Of a DNA stretch of 64,000 nt, positions 34,669-42,805 are shown in pieces. The notes beneath the pieces were generated by a model. The model saw only the letters and a program-made list of their open reading frames with translations. It was not told the DNA's origin and searched no databases. The stretch covers positions 62,001 to 126,000 of the forward strand of contig CAJYLH010000012.1 in assembly GCA_913775525.1 (NCBI GenBank), read 5' to 3'. Made by a program: the position numbers and the translations under genes. The stretch is from an uncultured Chryseobacterium sp. GTDB taxonomy: Bacteria > Bacteroidota > Bacteroidia > Flavobacteriales > Weeksellaceae. Positions within the stretch are counted from its first letter, which is position 1. Every line of letters begins with the position of its first letter.

Positions 34669-35166
34669 GTTAAAAAATTAAATGGTTAATATTTAATGTA
34701 AGATTAGTTTTGTTCAAATGCATCAAAAACCATGCCTGTAAAAGTGATTTTTTTTCTTTTTTAACAGGTTAAAAGTTTATGATTTTAATTTAAAATTATA
34801 TTTGATTAAAATTTTTAATCAAAATTTATAATATTGCTAATTTAAAACTCTTTTTTTAAAATCAAAATAAATTTATGTCACTTTTTATTGATCTCATAAA
34901 AAGTGTATTCCCGGAAAGTTTTCTTTCCGAAAAATCACGCGTAATAACTCAATGGGGGAATACTGATAGAATATTGTATGATATGACCATACTTCAGTGA
35001 CAATTCGTCATGCTGATCAGAAAATGACAAGCAGCATTGCTGAAATGGACATAACAATTCAAATATAGCAAAAATGGCAGAGATCTGAAGACTATAAAAA
35101 CAAAAGATTTGCTCGTCCTTTAATACCTAAAAAGGCTATCTGTAAAAGATGGCCTGTAATATCATG
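34669..35166. other. AT-rich intergenic region
   Basis: About 500 nt between the C1q-like gene and pheA, both on the minus strand. It is strongly AT-rich up to about 34880, with no credible reading frame. A hairpin that fits a pheA terminator lies at 35129-35155. I see no other recognisable structure. Confidence 0.5.
35129..35155 (-). terminator. Probable terminator of pheA
   Basis: On the minus strand AGGCCATC (35155-35148) pairs with GATAGCCT (35140-35133) with one mismatch, followed by TTTT. It is 12 nt past the pheA stop codon. Confidence 0.6.
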
Positions 35167-36015
35167 TTAAGCTTCCAGAAGATATTCTTTATAACTTCCC
35201 AGAAAATCGACGTCAGCATGAATGGATTCCAGTTCTTCCAGGGCATTTTCATGTAGGACAGATTCCCACTTTCCTGTTATATTGATGTAAAAGAAATAAT
35301 TTCCAAGACCGGTTTTCAGTGTCCTGGATTCTATCTTGCTTAAATTCATCTTTCTCCAGGCGAACACGGAGAGCACCTGGTGCAGGCCGCCGGCATGGTC
35401 TTCAGGAAGGGTGACCAGAAGCCCTGATTTTTCACCCAGCACGTCAAGTTGTGCATTATCATATGACTCATTGCCTTTGGATATAATAATAAACCGTGTA
35501 TGGTTCTGCTCAAAATCCTGAATGTTGCGGTGGATGATTTTGAGTCCATAGAGGTTGGCTGCAAACTGGTTGGCTACTGCCGCAATTTTCAGTCCCGGAT
35601 TTTCAGACACCATTAATGCGGCAGCAGCGGTGGAGGAGAAATCCTGCCGTACTGTATTTTTGTAATGGGTATCCAGAAAATGGAACGTCTGCGCTAATGC
35701 CTGAGGATGGGAATAGATTTTTTCCGGCTCCTGCTGTTCATTATCGGGATGAACCATCAGATGATGGGCAATAGGCATCACACCTTCCGCTTCTATTTTG
35801 ATGGAAGGAATTTTGTAAAGGTAATCGAGGGTCATGGATACCGTACCTTCGATGGAGTTTTCCAGCGGAACCACCGCCTTATTCACGGTCCCGTTTTCCA
35901 CTGCATGGAAGCAGTCGAGGATATTAGCCTGCGGAACCAGTTCATCATGCGGGAAAAATTGGGTGGCGGCCAGCTGGGTAAAGCTTGCCTGCGGCCCTAG
36001 AAATGCAATCTTCAT
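35167..36015 (-). CDS. pheA: Prephenate dehydratase
   Basis: 282 residues, monofunctional. It converts prephenate to phenylpyruvate in phenylalanine synthesis. The catalytic domain begins IAFLGPQASFTQLAA and carries VPLENSIEGTVS and the NHTRFIII motif (TRF). The C-terminal ACT domain (SGLLVTLPEDHAGGLHQVL ... SKIESRTLK) would bind phenylalanine for feedback control. The thioesterase gene is 9 nt upstream on the same strand, forming an operon. Confidence 0.94.
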   Translation of the reverse strand: MKIAFLGPQASFTQLAATQFFPHDELVPQANILDCFHAVENGTVNKAVVPLENSIEGTVSMTLDYLYKIPSIKIEAEGVMPIAHHLMVHPDNEQQEPEKIYSHPQALAQTFHFLDTHYKNTVRQDFSSTAAAALMVSENPGLKIAAVANQFAANLYGLKIIHRNIQDFEQNHTRFIIISKGNESYDNAQLDVLGEKSGLLVTLPEDHAGGLHQVLSVFAWRKMNLSKIESRTLKTGLGNYFFYINITGKWESVLHENALEELESIHADVDFLGSYKEYLLEA

Positions 36016-36024
36016 TATATATGT

Positions 36025-36435
36025 TTAGTGTTTCCAGTTGTTTTCAATCAGTTTCATTAAAAAGTCCGGGCATTTAACCACCTTTTGCGTGGCAGCGTCC
36101 AGAAAAAAAAGGGTAGTGGAGGCTTCGGTAATTTTTACCCCCTCCTCATTATAGATCTCATAGTCGAACTCAATCCTCACGCCCGGCATTTTTTTTACAA
36201 AGGTATGAATCTCCAATTTCTGATCATACAGAGCAGGTTTTAAATACTTGATTTTGTACTCTGAAACCGGTAACCAAATTCCCTGGTTTTCAATCTCATT
36301 ATACGGCATTCCTATGCTCCTGAAAAGTTCTACGCGACCTACTTCAAAGTACTCTGCATAATTGCCGTAGTAAACATATTTCATAGGGTCTGTTTCTCCG
36401 TAACGTACTCGTAATGAGTGTTTTGTATGTATCAT
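36025..36435 (-). CDS. YbgC/4-hydroxybenzoyl-CoA-type thioesterase
   Basis: 136 residues, a single hotdog domain. The N-terminus VRYGETDPMKYVYYGNYAEYFE contains the catalytic Asp of the YbgC/4HBT group in its usual ETDxMxxVYYxNY context. I chose ATG 36435: the -7 box at 36458-36465 puts the transcript start near 36452, downstream of the alternative start at 36456. It leads an operon with pheA. Likely acyl-CoA hydrolysis; substrate unknown. Confidence 0.88.
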   Translation of the reverse strand: MIHTKHSLRVRYGETDPMKYVYYGNYAEYFEVGRVELFRSIGMPYNEIENQGIWLPVSEYKIKYLKPALYDQKLEIHTFVKKMPGVRIEFDYEIYNEEGVKITEASTTLFFLDAATQKVVKCPDFLMKLIENNWKH

Positions 36436-36457
36436 AATCAGGCTTAATTTATACATA

Positions 36458-36465
36458 CAAATATA
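36458..36465 (-). promoter_or_regulatory. -7 box TATATTTG for the thioesterase-pheA operon
   Basis: Exact TAnnTTTG match on the minus strand, 22 nt before the start codon. Confidence 0.65.
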
Positions 36466-36572
36466 TTTTTAAATAATCAATACCTGCAAAATTTTTTTTT
36501 GAAAATAAAAAATTGGACCTTTGTCTTCCTTCTACAAAACGTACTAATCTAAGAATAATCAGGGCATAAATT

Positions 36573-38027
36573 ATGGATGAAAATTTAATGTTGATATGGC
36601 AGAAATGCCTTCAGTTTATGCGGGACAACCTTAACGCTGCTGAAGATAATTCTGATTTAAAAAAACTTGAAAAATCCTTTGACCTTCTGTTTGATAAAGT
36701 CCAGCCAATTTCTTTGGTGGACAATAACCTTACATTAATGGTACCGAGTGATTTTTACAAGGAATATATTGAAGACAATTACCTGTCTTTGCTTTCGGCT
36801 GCCCTGAAGAAAAATATCGGGAAAGGCGTTAAGCTGTGGTATTCCGTTATGGAAAACAAGCCGGCAGGGCTTGAAAAACCTGTCACCATGAATATGAAAG
36901 GCAAAAGTGTTCCTACCCCTAAGGTTCAGGAAACTTTGCCACCGGGATTTTCATCCAATATCGTCAATCCTTTTGTCGTTCCCGGGATCAAGAAAGTGAA
37001 TATCGATTCCAATCTGAAGTCAGATTTTTCTTTTGATAACTACGTAGAAGGAGAAAGCAACAAGTTTGCGGCAACCGTAGCAAGGTCTATTGCAAAAAGA
37101 CCCGGTGCTACCGCATTCAACCCGTTATTCTTATATGGAGGATATGGAGTGGGGAAAACCCACCTTGGGCAGGCAGTAGGTCTGGAAGTGAAAAACCAGT
37201 TTCCGGATAAAGTGGTTTTATACCTTTCTTCAGAAAAATTCATTCAGCAGTTTATCTCTGCAGCCAAAGCCCATAAGCAGACTGAGTTTGCCAACTTTTA
37301 CCAGATGGTGGATGTACTGATCATTGATGATATCCAGTTCCTTTCCGGGAAATCTGCGACCCAGGACAGTTTCTTCCATATCTTTGATTACCTGCACCAG
37401 AACGGTAAACAGATTATCCTGACTTCCGATAAGGCGCCGGCAGATATCATGGATATCCAGGACAGGATTGTATCCAGGTTCAAATGGGGACTTTCTGCTG
37501 AGATCAAATCTCCGGATTATGATACCCGTAAGAAAATCATCATCAATAAGCTGAGCCGGGACGGTATCGTGCTTACAGATGATATGCTGGATTTCCTTGC
37601 TTCTGAGACGAAGACCAATGTAAGAGAGCTCATCGGGGTTATTAATTCCGTGATTGCCTACTCAACCATTTATAAGTCTGACCTGAGCCTTGAGCTGTTG
37701 AAGGATACCATCAATAAGATTGCGGCCAACCAGAAAAAAGTCATCAATATTCCGTATATCCAGGAAGTTGTGTGCGATTATTTCGGAATCAAAAGGGAGC
37801 AGCTGCTTTCCAAGACCCGAAAAAGAGAAATTGCACTTCCGAGACAGCTGGCGATGTATTTTGCCAAGGAATTCACCAACGCTACCTTTACCAAAATTGG
37901 TGAAGAAATGGGAGGAAAGGACCATTCTACGGTAATGTATGCCTGCGATACTATTAAGGATGTCTCTAAAATTGATAAGGAAGTAAAAAAATATGTAAAG
38001 GAGCTTACCGAAAAAATAAAGCACTAA
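36573..38027 (+). CDS. dnaA: Chromosomal replication initiator protein DnaA
   Basis: 484 residues with the standard four-domain plan: N-terminal interaction domain (~1-85), linker (~90-140), AAA+ domain with Walker A GGYGVGKTHLG and Walker B VLIIDDIQFL, and a C-terminal DNA-binding domain with GGKDHSTVMYACDTI. It is complete. As is usual in Bacteroidota it is not next to dnaN, gyrB or rpmH. I see no exact TTATCCACA boxes around the gene. It ends in a strong terminator at 38049. Confidence 0.96.
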   Translation: MDENLMLIWQKCLQFMRDNLNAAEDNSDLKKLEKSFDLLFDKVQPISLVDNNLTLMVPSDFYKEYIEDNYLSLLSAALKKNIGKGVKLWYSVMENKPAGLEKPVTMNMKGKSVPTPKVQETLPPGFSSNIVNPFVVPGIKKVNIDSNLKSDFSFDNYVEGESNKFAATVARSIAKRPGATAFNPLFLYGGYGVGKTHLGQAVGLEVKNQFPDKVVLYLSSEKFIQQFISAAKAHKQTEFANFYQMVDVLIIDDIQFLSGKSATQDSFFHIFDYLHQNGKQIILTSDKAPADIMDIQDRIVSRFKWGLSAEIKSPDYDTRKKIIINKLSRDGIVLTDDMLDFLASETKTNVRELIGVINSVIAYSTIYKSDLSLELLKDTINKIAANQKKVINIPYIQEVVCDYFGIKREQLLSKTRKREIALPRQLAMYFAKEFTNATFTKIGEEMGGKDHSTVMYACDTIKDVSKIDKEVKKYVKELTEKIKH

Positions 38028-38048
38028 ACTTTCCATTGACATACATCG

Positions 38049-38083
38049 AAAAATGAAGAATACCCTTATTCTTCATTTTTTGT
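38049..38083 (+). terminator. Terminator of dnaA
   Basis: A perfect 14-bp stem (38049-38062 with 38067-38080) with a 4-nt loop and flanking A/T runs. Confidence 0.88.
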
Positions 38084-38084
38084 T

Positions 38085-38092
38085 TAGTTTTG
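38085..38092 (+). promoter_or_regulatory. -7 box TAGTTTTG for the phosphatase gene
   Basis: Exact TAnnTTTG match directly after the dnaA terminator, 42 nt before the ATG at 38135. Confidence 0.65.
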
Positions 38093-38134
38093 TAAGCCTA
38101 AAATTTGTCTTAACATTTAAAAAGTATTCAACTG

Positions 38135-38599
38135 ATGAACATACTGATGGTCTGCCTGGGAAACATATGCCGTAGCCCGCTTGCCGAAGGAATTATGAAA
38201 ACCAAACTTCCGGAAGGTTTCTCCGTAGATTCTGCAGGAACTATTTCCCAGCATGAAGGAAAACATCCGGACAGAAGAGCCGTTAAAACAGCGGCCAATC
38301 ACGGAATAGACATTTCCCGACAGGTCTCCAGGCCCATTACTGCACAGGATTTTCAAAATTTTGATAAAATCTACTGTATGGATATTGATGTTTACGAAGA
38401 TGTTATCTCTAAAGCAGCTGATGAAGAACAGCGCCGGAAAACAGCCCTCTTCCTCGCAGCAGCCGGCAATCATGAAAATGCTGAAGTGCCCGATCCTTAT
38501 TGGGGCGATATGGAAGATTTTGAAGACGTGTACCAGCTGCTCGACAGAGGGTGCGAACATATTGCCCGTCAGTTAAAGGCTTTTATTTCGTCACATTAA
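38135..38599 (+). CDS. Low-molecular-weight protein-tyrosine phosphatase
   Basis: 154 residues. The P-loop VCLGNICRSP (CX5RS) lies near residue 7 and the general-acid loop is VPDPYWGDMEDFEDVY, so all catalytic residues are present. Such enzymes dephosphorylate tyrosine kinases of capsule/exopolysaccharide export or other targets. No kinase gene is nearby, so the target is unknown. The next gene follows after a 78-nt gap holding a heptad repeat. Confidence 0.92.
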   Translation: MNILMVCLGNICRSPLAEGIMKTKLPEGFSVDSAGTISQHEGKHPDRRAVKTAANHGIDISRQVSRPITAQDFQNFDKIYCMDIDVYEDVISKAADEEQRRKTALFLAAAGNHENAEVPDPYWGDMEDFEDVYQLLDRGCEHIARQLKAFISSH

Positions 38600-38633
38600 C
38601 ATCCAGCCAGGTGTATAGTTACAATCACCTCCT

Positions 38634-38676
38634 GTAACCCATAACTTATAACTCGCAACTTATAACTCATTACTCT
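38634..38676. repeat. Degenerate heptanucleotide array (ATAACTT/ATAACTC units)
   Basis: Successive 7-nt units read ATAACTT, ATAACTC, GCAACTT, ATAACTC, ATTACTC. The period is 7, as in the TGATATC arrays elsewhere in the window, but the unit sequence differs. It lies between the phosphatase and the methylase genes. Confidence 0.6.
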
Positions 38677-38677
38677 C

Positions 38678-39376
38678 ATGCTTTTCCTTCTTCCCGCTTA
38701 CCTTTCCGAAAATACTTCCATCACCCATTTTTCACCTGTGATTAAAGATTACATCATGCAGACAGATTATTTCTTTGTTGAAAATGAAAAAACCGCAAGG
38801 AAGGTGGTAAAATTCTTTGCGCCTGAAAAGAAGCAGTCTGATCTTAAGCTTTTTCTGCTGGATAAATATACGGAGAATGCAGACATCCGGGAAGCGCAGG
38901 CGCTGATGCTGAAAGGGCAGGATTTCGGGCTGCTGTCTGAGGCGGGCCTTCCCTGTATTGCCGATCCCGGAAATCTGATGGTGAAGTGGTGCCATGAGAA
39001 AAACATCAGGGTAATCCCCATTTCAGGTCCTTCCTCTATAATCCTGGCTTTAATTTCCAGTGGATTCAACGGTCAGGAGTTTAGTTTCAATGGCTATCTT
39101 CCTATTGATAAAAGCGAAAAGAAAAAACAGATCCAGCACCTCGAAAGCATGGTTCAGAAAACCGGATATTCCCAGATTTTCATGGAAACACCCTACCGTA
39201 ATAACCAGCTTCTGGAAGACCTTATCAAATTCCTAGCCCCCAATACCAGGCTCTGCATCGCTGCCAACATCAACGATCCGGAACATGAATTCATCAGGAC
39301 AAAAACCATGAAAGACTGGCAGAAAGAAAAACCTGAGCTGCATAAAGTCCCTGCCGTATTTGTACTGGGGAAATAA
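38678..39376 (+). CDS. SAM-dependent methyltransferase of the tetrapyrrole methylase fold (RsmI-like)
   Basis: 232 residues of the uroporphyrin-III/corrin methylase family. RsmI, the 16S rRNA 2'-O-ribose methyltransferase, is the closest well-known relative: GLLSEAGLPCIADPG and VIPISGPSSIILALISSGF match its conserved blocks. Compared with RsmI the N-terminus is altered and the C-terminal part is shorter, so it belongs to the second, less studied group found in Bacteroidota. Substrate not established. The start at 38678 directly follows the repeat array. Confidence 0.82.
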   Translation: MLFLLPAYLSENTSITHFSPVIKDYIMQTDYFFVENEKTARKVVKFFAPEKKQSDLKLFLLDKYTENADIREAQALMLKGQDFGLLSEAGLPCIADPGNLMVKWCHEKNIRVIPISGPSSIILALISSGFNGQEFSFNGYLPIDKSEKKKQIQHLESMVQKTGYSQIFMETPYRNNQLLEDLIKFLAPNTRLCIAANINDPEHEFIRTKTMKDWQKEKPELHKVPAVFVLGK

Positions 39377-39511
39377 TTTTCATGACAGTATTGGTTTCAA
39401 ACACATTAAACTTAATACATACATTGTACAATATTATTTATCAGTTCGTGCAAATCTATTTGTAAATAAAGAAACTATATAGTCTGCTTACAGCTATTGC
39501 CTCTGAGAAAT

Positions 39512-39531
39512 TCGCAGACTGTGCGATTTTT
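39512..39531 (+). terminator. Terminator-like hairpin in non-coding DNA
   Basis: TCGCA/TGCGA stem with a 5-nt loop, followed by TTTTT. It is 136 nt from the nearest upstream stop codon, so it may end a long 3' UTR or a small RNA, or be part of a decayed repeat. Confidence 0.4.
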
Positions 39532-39551
39532 ATGATCTTGATTTGTAATTG

Positions 39552-39626
39552 ATTCATAATTATCTGCGATGAATAAAAAGATCAGCATATCCGTAAATTA
39601 AATTCATCTGCGAGCCAATTATGAAT
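39552..39626. repeat. Imperfect inverted repeat with ATTCATCTGCGA-type arms
   Basis: The arms at 39552-39574 and 39602-39626 are mutual reverse complements at both ends (ATTCAT / AATTATGAAT) with a divergent TCTGCGA centre. It resembles the dispersed TCTGCG-containing intergenic repeats of flavobacteria, but copies elsewhere cannot be checked here. Confidence 0.5.
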
Positions 39627-39847
39627 GTGGATTATTCATAAATTCTTTACCACGCTCTTAATCCATCTAATATATTATGGGTATTGCAGTTTAACAAAAG
39701 TCCAAGTTTTTATCTGCTAATTTCAGATATGAAATATCATTTTCAGTCATTACTTGTGTTTTTCCAAAGGTAATATTTAACAGCTTGTTAACGTATGCTT
39801 TGCATCATTCTTGTTTATATAGAGGTACAACATCAAAAATCAAAATT

Positions 39848-40225
39848 ATGTCAGAAAAAAAATTAGCAGGAATCTGGATGGATAAAGAAAAGGCTATTGT
39901 CGTTAAAAACCATGATGCACAGAATGCATTTAAATTCTTTCTGTGTAATCCGGTAAAAGCTGAGGTACAGCATGGGAATTCCAGTGAAAACGCCGGTAAC
40001 AACGCTGAAAAAACCAACAGAGCCAAGTATTTCAAAGAAGTTGAGCATCTGCTGATCAACTCCCAGGAAGTGTACATCACCGGTCCGGGCACCATTCAGG
40101 AGGAGTTCAAAAATTACCTCCATGATACTGCACAATTCAAGAATCTGACAGTTCACCTTGATACTGCACAACAGATGAGTGATGAGCAGGTTCTTGAAAA
40201 AGTTAAGGAATATTTTAATGCTTAA
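39848..40225 (+). CDS. Hypothetical protein, possibly eRF1 domain 3-like
   Basis: 125 residues, no signal peptide. It opens with a strand LAGIWMDKEKAIVV and has VYITGPGTIQEEFKNYLHD in the middle. That arrangement resembles the third domain of the eRF1/Pelota fold, where GGPG-x-K-x-x-F is conserved, as in bacterial relatives linked to stress and translation. This is a weak, pattern-based suggestion. Its own terminator follows at 40245. The start at 39848 was chosen because residues upstream look non-coding. Confidence 0.7.
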   Translation: MSEKKLAGIWMDKEKAIVVKNHDAQNAFKFFLCNPVKAEVQHGNSSENAGNNAEKTNRAKYFKEVEHLLINSQEVYITGPGTIQEEFKNYLHDTAQFKNLTVHLDTAQQMSDEQVLEKVKEYFNA

Positions 40226-40244
40226 AAATTATAATGCAATAATG

Positions 40245-40276
40245 AATCCGGATGTCGAAGACATCCGGATTTTTTC
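40245..40276 (+). terminator. Terminator after the 125-residue protein gene
   Basis: A perfect 12-bp stem (40245-40256 with 40260-40271), GAA loop, then a T-run. It also separates this gene from the convergent outer-membrane barrel gene. Confidence 0.88.
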
Positions 40277-40302
40277 ATTTTGAAATCACCTGAAAAGAAT
40301 AG

Positions 40303-42675
40303 TTAATGCATCCTTTTCTGTTCTTCCTCACTTGCTGTCTTCCTGTTTCGGGTAGAATTTGCATTGTTGCCGAACCGGTAAAGAAGGCTAAGCGTAACAA
40401 ACCTGCTTTCGCGCTGGTAGAAGAAATGGCTTTGCTGATCCCTGAAATTGATGCTGACAAAATTATTGTTGGCATTGAAAATATCGGTAGCCGTGAGCTT
40501 AACTGTTCCTGCTTTTTTCAGCACGTTCATTTTCAGCCCGATATCCACAAAAGAATTGGCACGAACACGATAGATCCCCTGGATGCCAGCACTGTTGTAG
40601 GTTCCGTTGATTTCCGCTTTCAGCCCGGTTTCCTGATCAATAGAGAATGATTGGTTCAATGATCCGGAAAAAGAAATCATATGATTATCATAACTACCCG
40701 ATAAATAATCGGACTTCTCACGCTGGCGGTAAACATCGGCGACCATATTCAGGTCCCACCAGTCTGTGAGCTTCACCTGTCCTGATAGACGGATTCCTGC
40801 CATGGCACTGAGACCGAGGTTGGCTTGGGTACCGTAATATCTTTTCGTTTCATTATCCTGCACGTTAATATTGGTAAATACATCGCGGGTAGCAGCATAA
40901 TATGCTGTAAGGTTGTATGCACGCCTGTAGGTATAACCGGCTTCCACACTATGGACAAATGCAGGCTGGAGAGCAGGGTTTCCGGCATATACGCTGTAAG
41001 GAGAAGAAAAACGTTTGGCAGGATTCAGCCGGTTATATTCCGGCCGTTCAATCCGGTAGGCGTAACTGAGCTGGAATTCATGGTTTTTATGAGGTTTGTA
41101 CTGAATAAATACTGTGGGGAACAGTTTAAAATAATTTCTTTCATTCAGCAGGTTCAGGTTTTGCTCGTATCCTGTGGTACGGGTATATTCGCCGCGTAGC
41201 CCTCCCTGGAAGCTCCAGAGTCCAAAACTGCCTGATGCACTGATATAGGCCGAAGCAACATTTTCAAGGTAGGTAAAGTGGTTGCGGTTGGCTTCCACTG
41301 CGGTCAGGATACTGCCGTCACGATTGAAATAATTGAAAATACTGATGCTTTTCGTACTGCTGTATTTGATGCCCGATGATAATTCAAGCCCTTTTACTGT
41401 TTTCATATAATAGTCCGCTTTTCCGGACAGGATGCTGATATCCTGGGAACTTGGGGTATAAATATGGAAAAAACGCGCTGTCTGGCTACCGTCGGGCAGC
41501 AGAGTGATGTTATCCGTAAATGACCGGTTGATATTGCGGAAAGGGGAATAGTCCAGGTCAATATTCAGGCTGCTTTTGGCTGAATCGAGTTTCAGGTTGT
41601 AATTTAGGTTATAAGCATACTGGTTTCCCAGGGTGGAGGCATGGTTATCAGTATTTAATGTAGAATCCAGCTTCATTGCCGGCGAACTGATTCGGGTAGG
41701 GCTGCTCCCTCCGAATGTGCCCTTCCGGTTGTTTCCCGTCATCAGGAAACCCAGCACCTGGTTGTCAGAAACCTGGTAGTCAACTCCCAGACGGTAATCA
41801 TGAGTGTCTGAATCGGATACGCTACGGTTGGTGCTATCCCATAAAGAAGTTCCGTAATTGATAAAAATATTATGATCCTGAATGGTTTTGCGATGGGTAA
41901 ATCCATAATTTCCATATATATTCCATTGATCCTTACGGTAACTGAACGTTGTATTTCCGGTAAAGCCGGTATACGTACCCTGATTGATCCCGCCGCTAAG
42001 GCTTAGGTTAAAACCTTGTTTCTTTGCTTTTTTGGTCACAATATTAACTACCGAAGCTCCTTCCGCATCAAACCTGGCCGTGGGATTGGAAAAAATCTCG
42101 ACCTGAGCCACCTGGTCCGAAGGCATTCCCTGAAGATAGGCGGCCAGATCATCTCCTGATAGCTGCAGCGTTTTTCCGTCCAGGTAAACCCTGACATTCT
42201 TACGATTGGCAGTAACGTCATTGGCAGACGTAACCTGAACACCCGGCGCCTTCAGAAGGGCATCCCATGCACTTGCGCCCGAAGCAATAATACTGTTCTC
42301 TACATTAAAGCTCACACGATCTATTTTCCTTTCAACTACGGGCTTTCGTTTAGTCATGCTCACTTCCTGTATAACATGCCCGTTTTTTTGCAAAGTAATT
42401 ACCAGGTTTTCTTTAGGAAGCTGTATTGTCAGTTCTGTCTTTTCATAGCCGGGCAGGGAAGCAATCAAGGTGTAATTTCCGGACGCCGGGTAGGCCAGGC
42501 TGAAATTTCCGTGATCGGAAAATACCGTGGTTACATTTTTTTTATCCTGTAATAACGTAATCGTTGCGGCATCCAGCATCCGGCCGTCGGCATCCCGTAA
42601 GATCCCTTTCTGAAGGGTTTGGGAGTACATAAGTCCTGAAATAAAGAACAGGAGAGATAAAATTGTATTTTTCAT
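40303..42675 (-). CDS. TonB-dependent receptor-like outer-membrane beta-barrel protein
   Basis: 790 residues. Order: signal peptide (LSLLFFISGLMYSQ), a carboxypeptidase regulatory-like domain (residues ~20-100, GILRDADGRMLDAATI), a plug-like region (~115-215, VEIFSNPTARFDAEGASVVNIVTKK), then a ~550-residue beta barrel of the OMP_b-brl_3 type. Such proteins import a nutrient or act in surface sensing. It is divergent from a histidine kinase/response regulator pair, with an array of TTAA boxes between. Its -7 box TAGGTTTG ends 5 nt before the ATG. It is very likely controlled by that two-component system. Ligand unknown. Confidence 0.88.
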   Translation of the reverse strand: MKNTILSLLFFISGLMYSQTLQKGILRDADGRMLDAATITLLQDKKNVTTVFSDHGNFSLAYPASGNYTLIASLPGYEKTELTIQLPKENLVITLQKNGHVIQEVSMTKRKPVVERKIDRVSFNVENSIIASGASAWDALLKAPGVQVTSANDVTANRKNVRVYLDGKTLQLSGDDLAAYLQGMPSDQVAQVEIFSNPTARFDAEGASVVNIVTKKAKKQGFNLSLSGGINQGTYTGFTGNTTFSYRKDQWNIYGNYGFTHRKTIQDHNIFINYGTSLWDSTNRSVSDSDTHDYRLGVDYQVSDNQVLGFLMTGNNRKGTFGGSSPTRISSPAMKLDSTLNTDNHASTLGNQYAYNLNYNLKLDSAKSSLNIDLDYSPFRNINRSFTDNITLLPDGSQTARFFHIYTPSSQDISILSGKADYYMKTVKGLELSSGIKYSSTKSISIFNYFNRDGSILTAVEANRNHFTYLENVASAYISASGSFGLWSFQGGLRGEYTRTTGYEQNLNLLNERNYFKLFPTVFIQYKPHKNHEFQLSYAYRIERPEYNRLNPAKRFSSPYSVYAGNPALQPAFVHSVEAGYTYRRAYNLTAYYAATRDVFTNINVQDNETKRYYGTQANLGLSAMAGIRLSGQVKLTDWWDLNMVADVYRQREKSDYLSGSYDNHMISFSGSLNQSFSIDQETGLKAEINGTYNSAGIQGIYRVRANSFVDIGLKMNVLKKAGTVKLTATDIFNANNNFVSINFRDQQSHFFYQRESRFVTLSLLYRFGNNANSTRNRKTASEEEQKRMH

Positions 42676-42679
42676 AAGG

Positions 42680-42687
42680 CAAACCTA
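42680..42687 (-). promoter_or_regulatory. -7 box TAGGTTTG for the barrel gene
   Basis: Exact TAnnTTTG match on the minus strand, ending 5 nt before the start codon (42675), so the transcript is predicted to be leaderless. The TTAA array starts 14 bp further upstream. Confidence 0.7.
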
Positions 42688-42700
42688 CGTCAGTCTTATG

Positions 42701-42754
42701 TTAAGGCCTGTTAAGCAAGGTTAAACAGCATTAATCAAGGTTAATTAAGGTTAA
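42701..42754. promoter_or_regulatory. Array of six TTAA boxes at exact 10-bp spacing (putative response-regulator operator)
   Basis: TTAA starts at 42701, 42711, 42721, 42731, 42741 and 42751. The decamers read TTAAGGCCTG, TTAAGCAAGG, TTAAACAGCA, TTAATCAAGG, TTAATTAAGG, TTAAATCTTT. Boxes spaced one helical turn apart fit side-by-side binding of OmpR-family dimers. The array covers the -33 region and upstream of the barrel promoter and lies before the kinase gene. The encoded OmpR-type regulator at 44259 is the obvious candidate ligand. Function is inferred. Confidence 0.7.
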
Positions 42755-42805
42755 ATCTTTATCTGGAGGCTGTTTATTTTGGGTAATTATCATCAAATTA
42801 GCAGT

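Larger units (their letters stand above)
39377..39847. other. AT-rich non-coding region with repeats
   Basis: 471 nt without a credible gene. It holds a terminator-like hairpin (39512-39531), a pair of imperfect inverted arms (39552-39574 and 39602-39626), an 8-bp hairpin ending near 39641, and one near-match to a DnaA box (TGTGGATTA at 39626-39634, one base off TGTGGATAA). Confidence 0.55.

Noticed and set aside
36440-38134. oriC flanking dnaA
   Set aside because: No TTATCCACA boxes or clusters were seen on either side of the gene. Origin position needs whole-chromosome skew.
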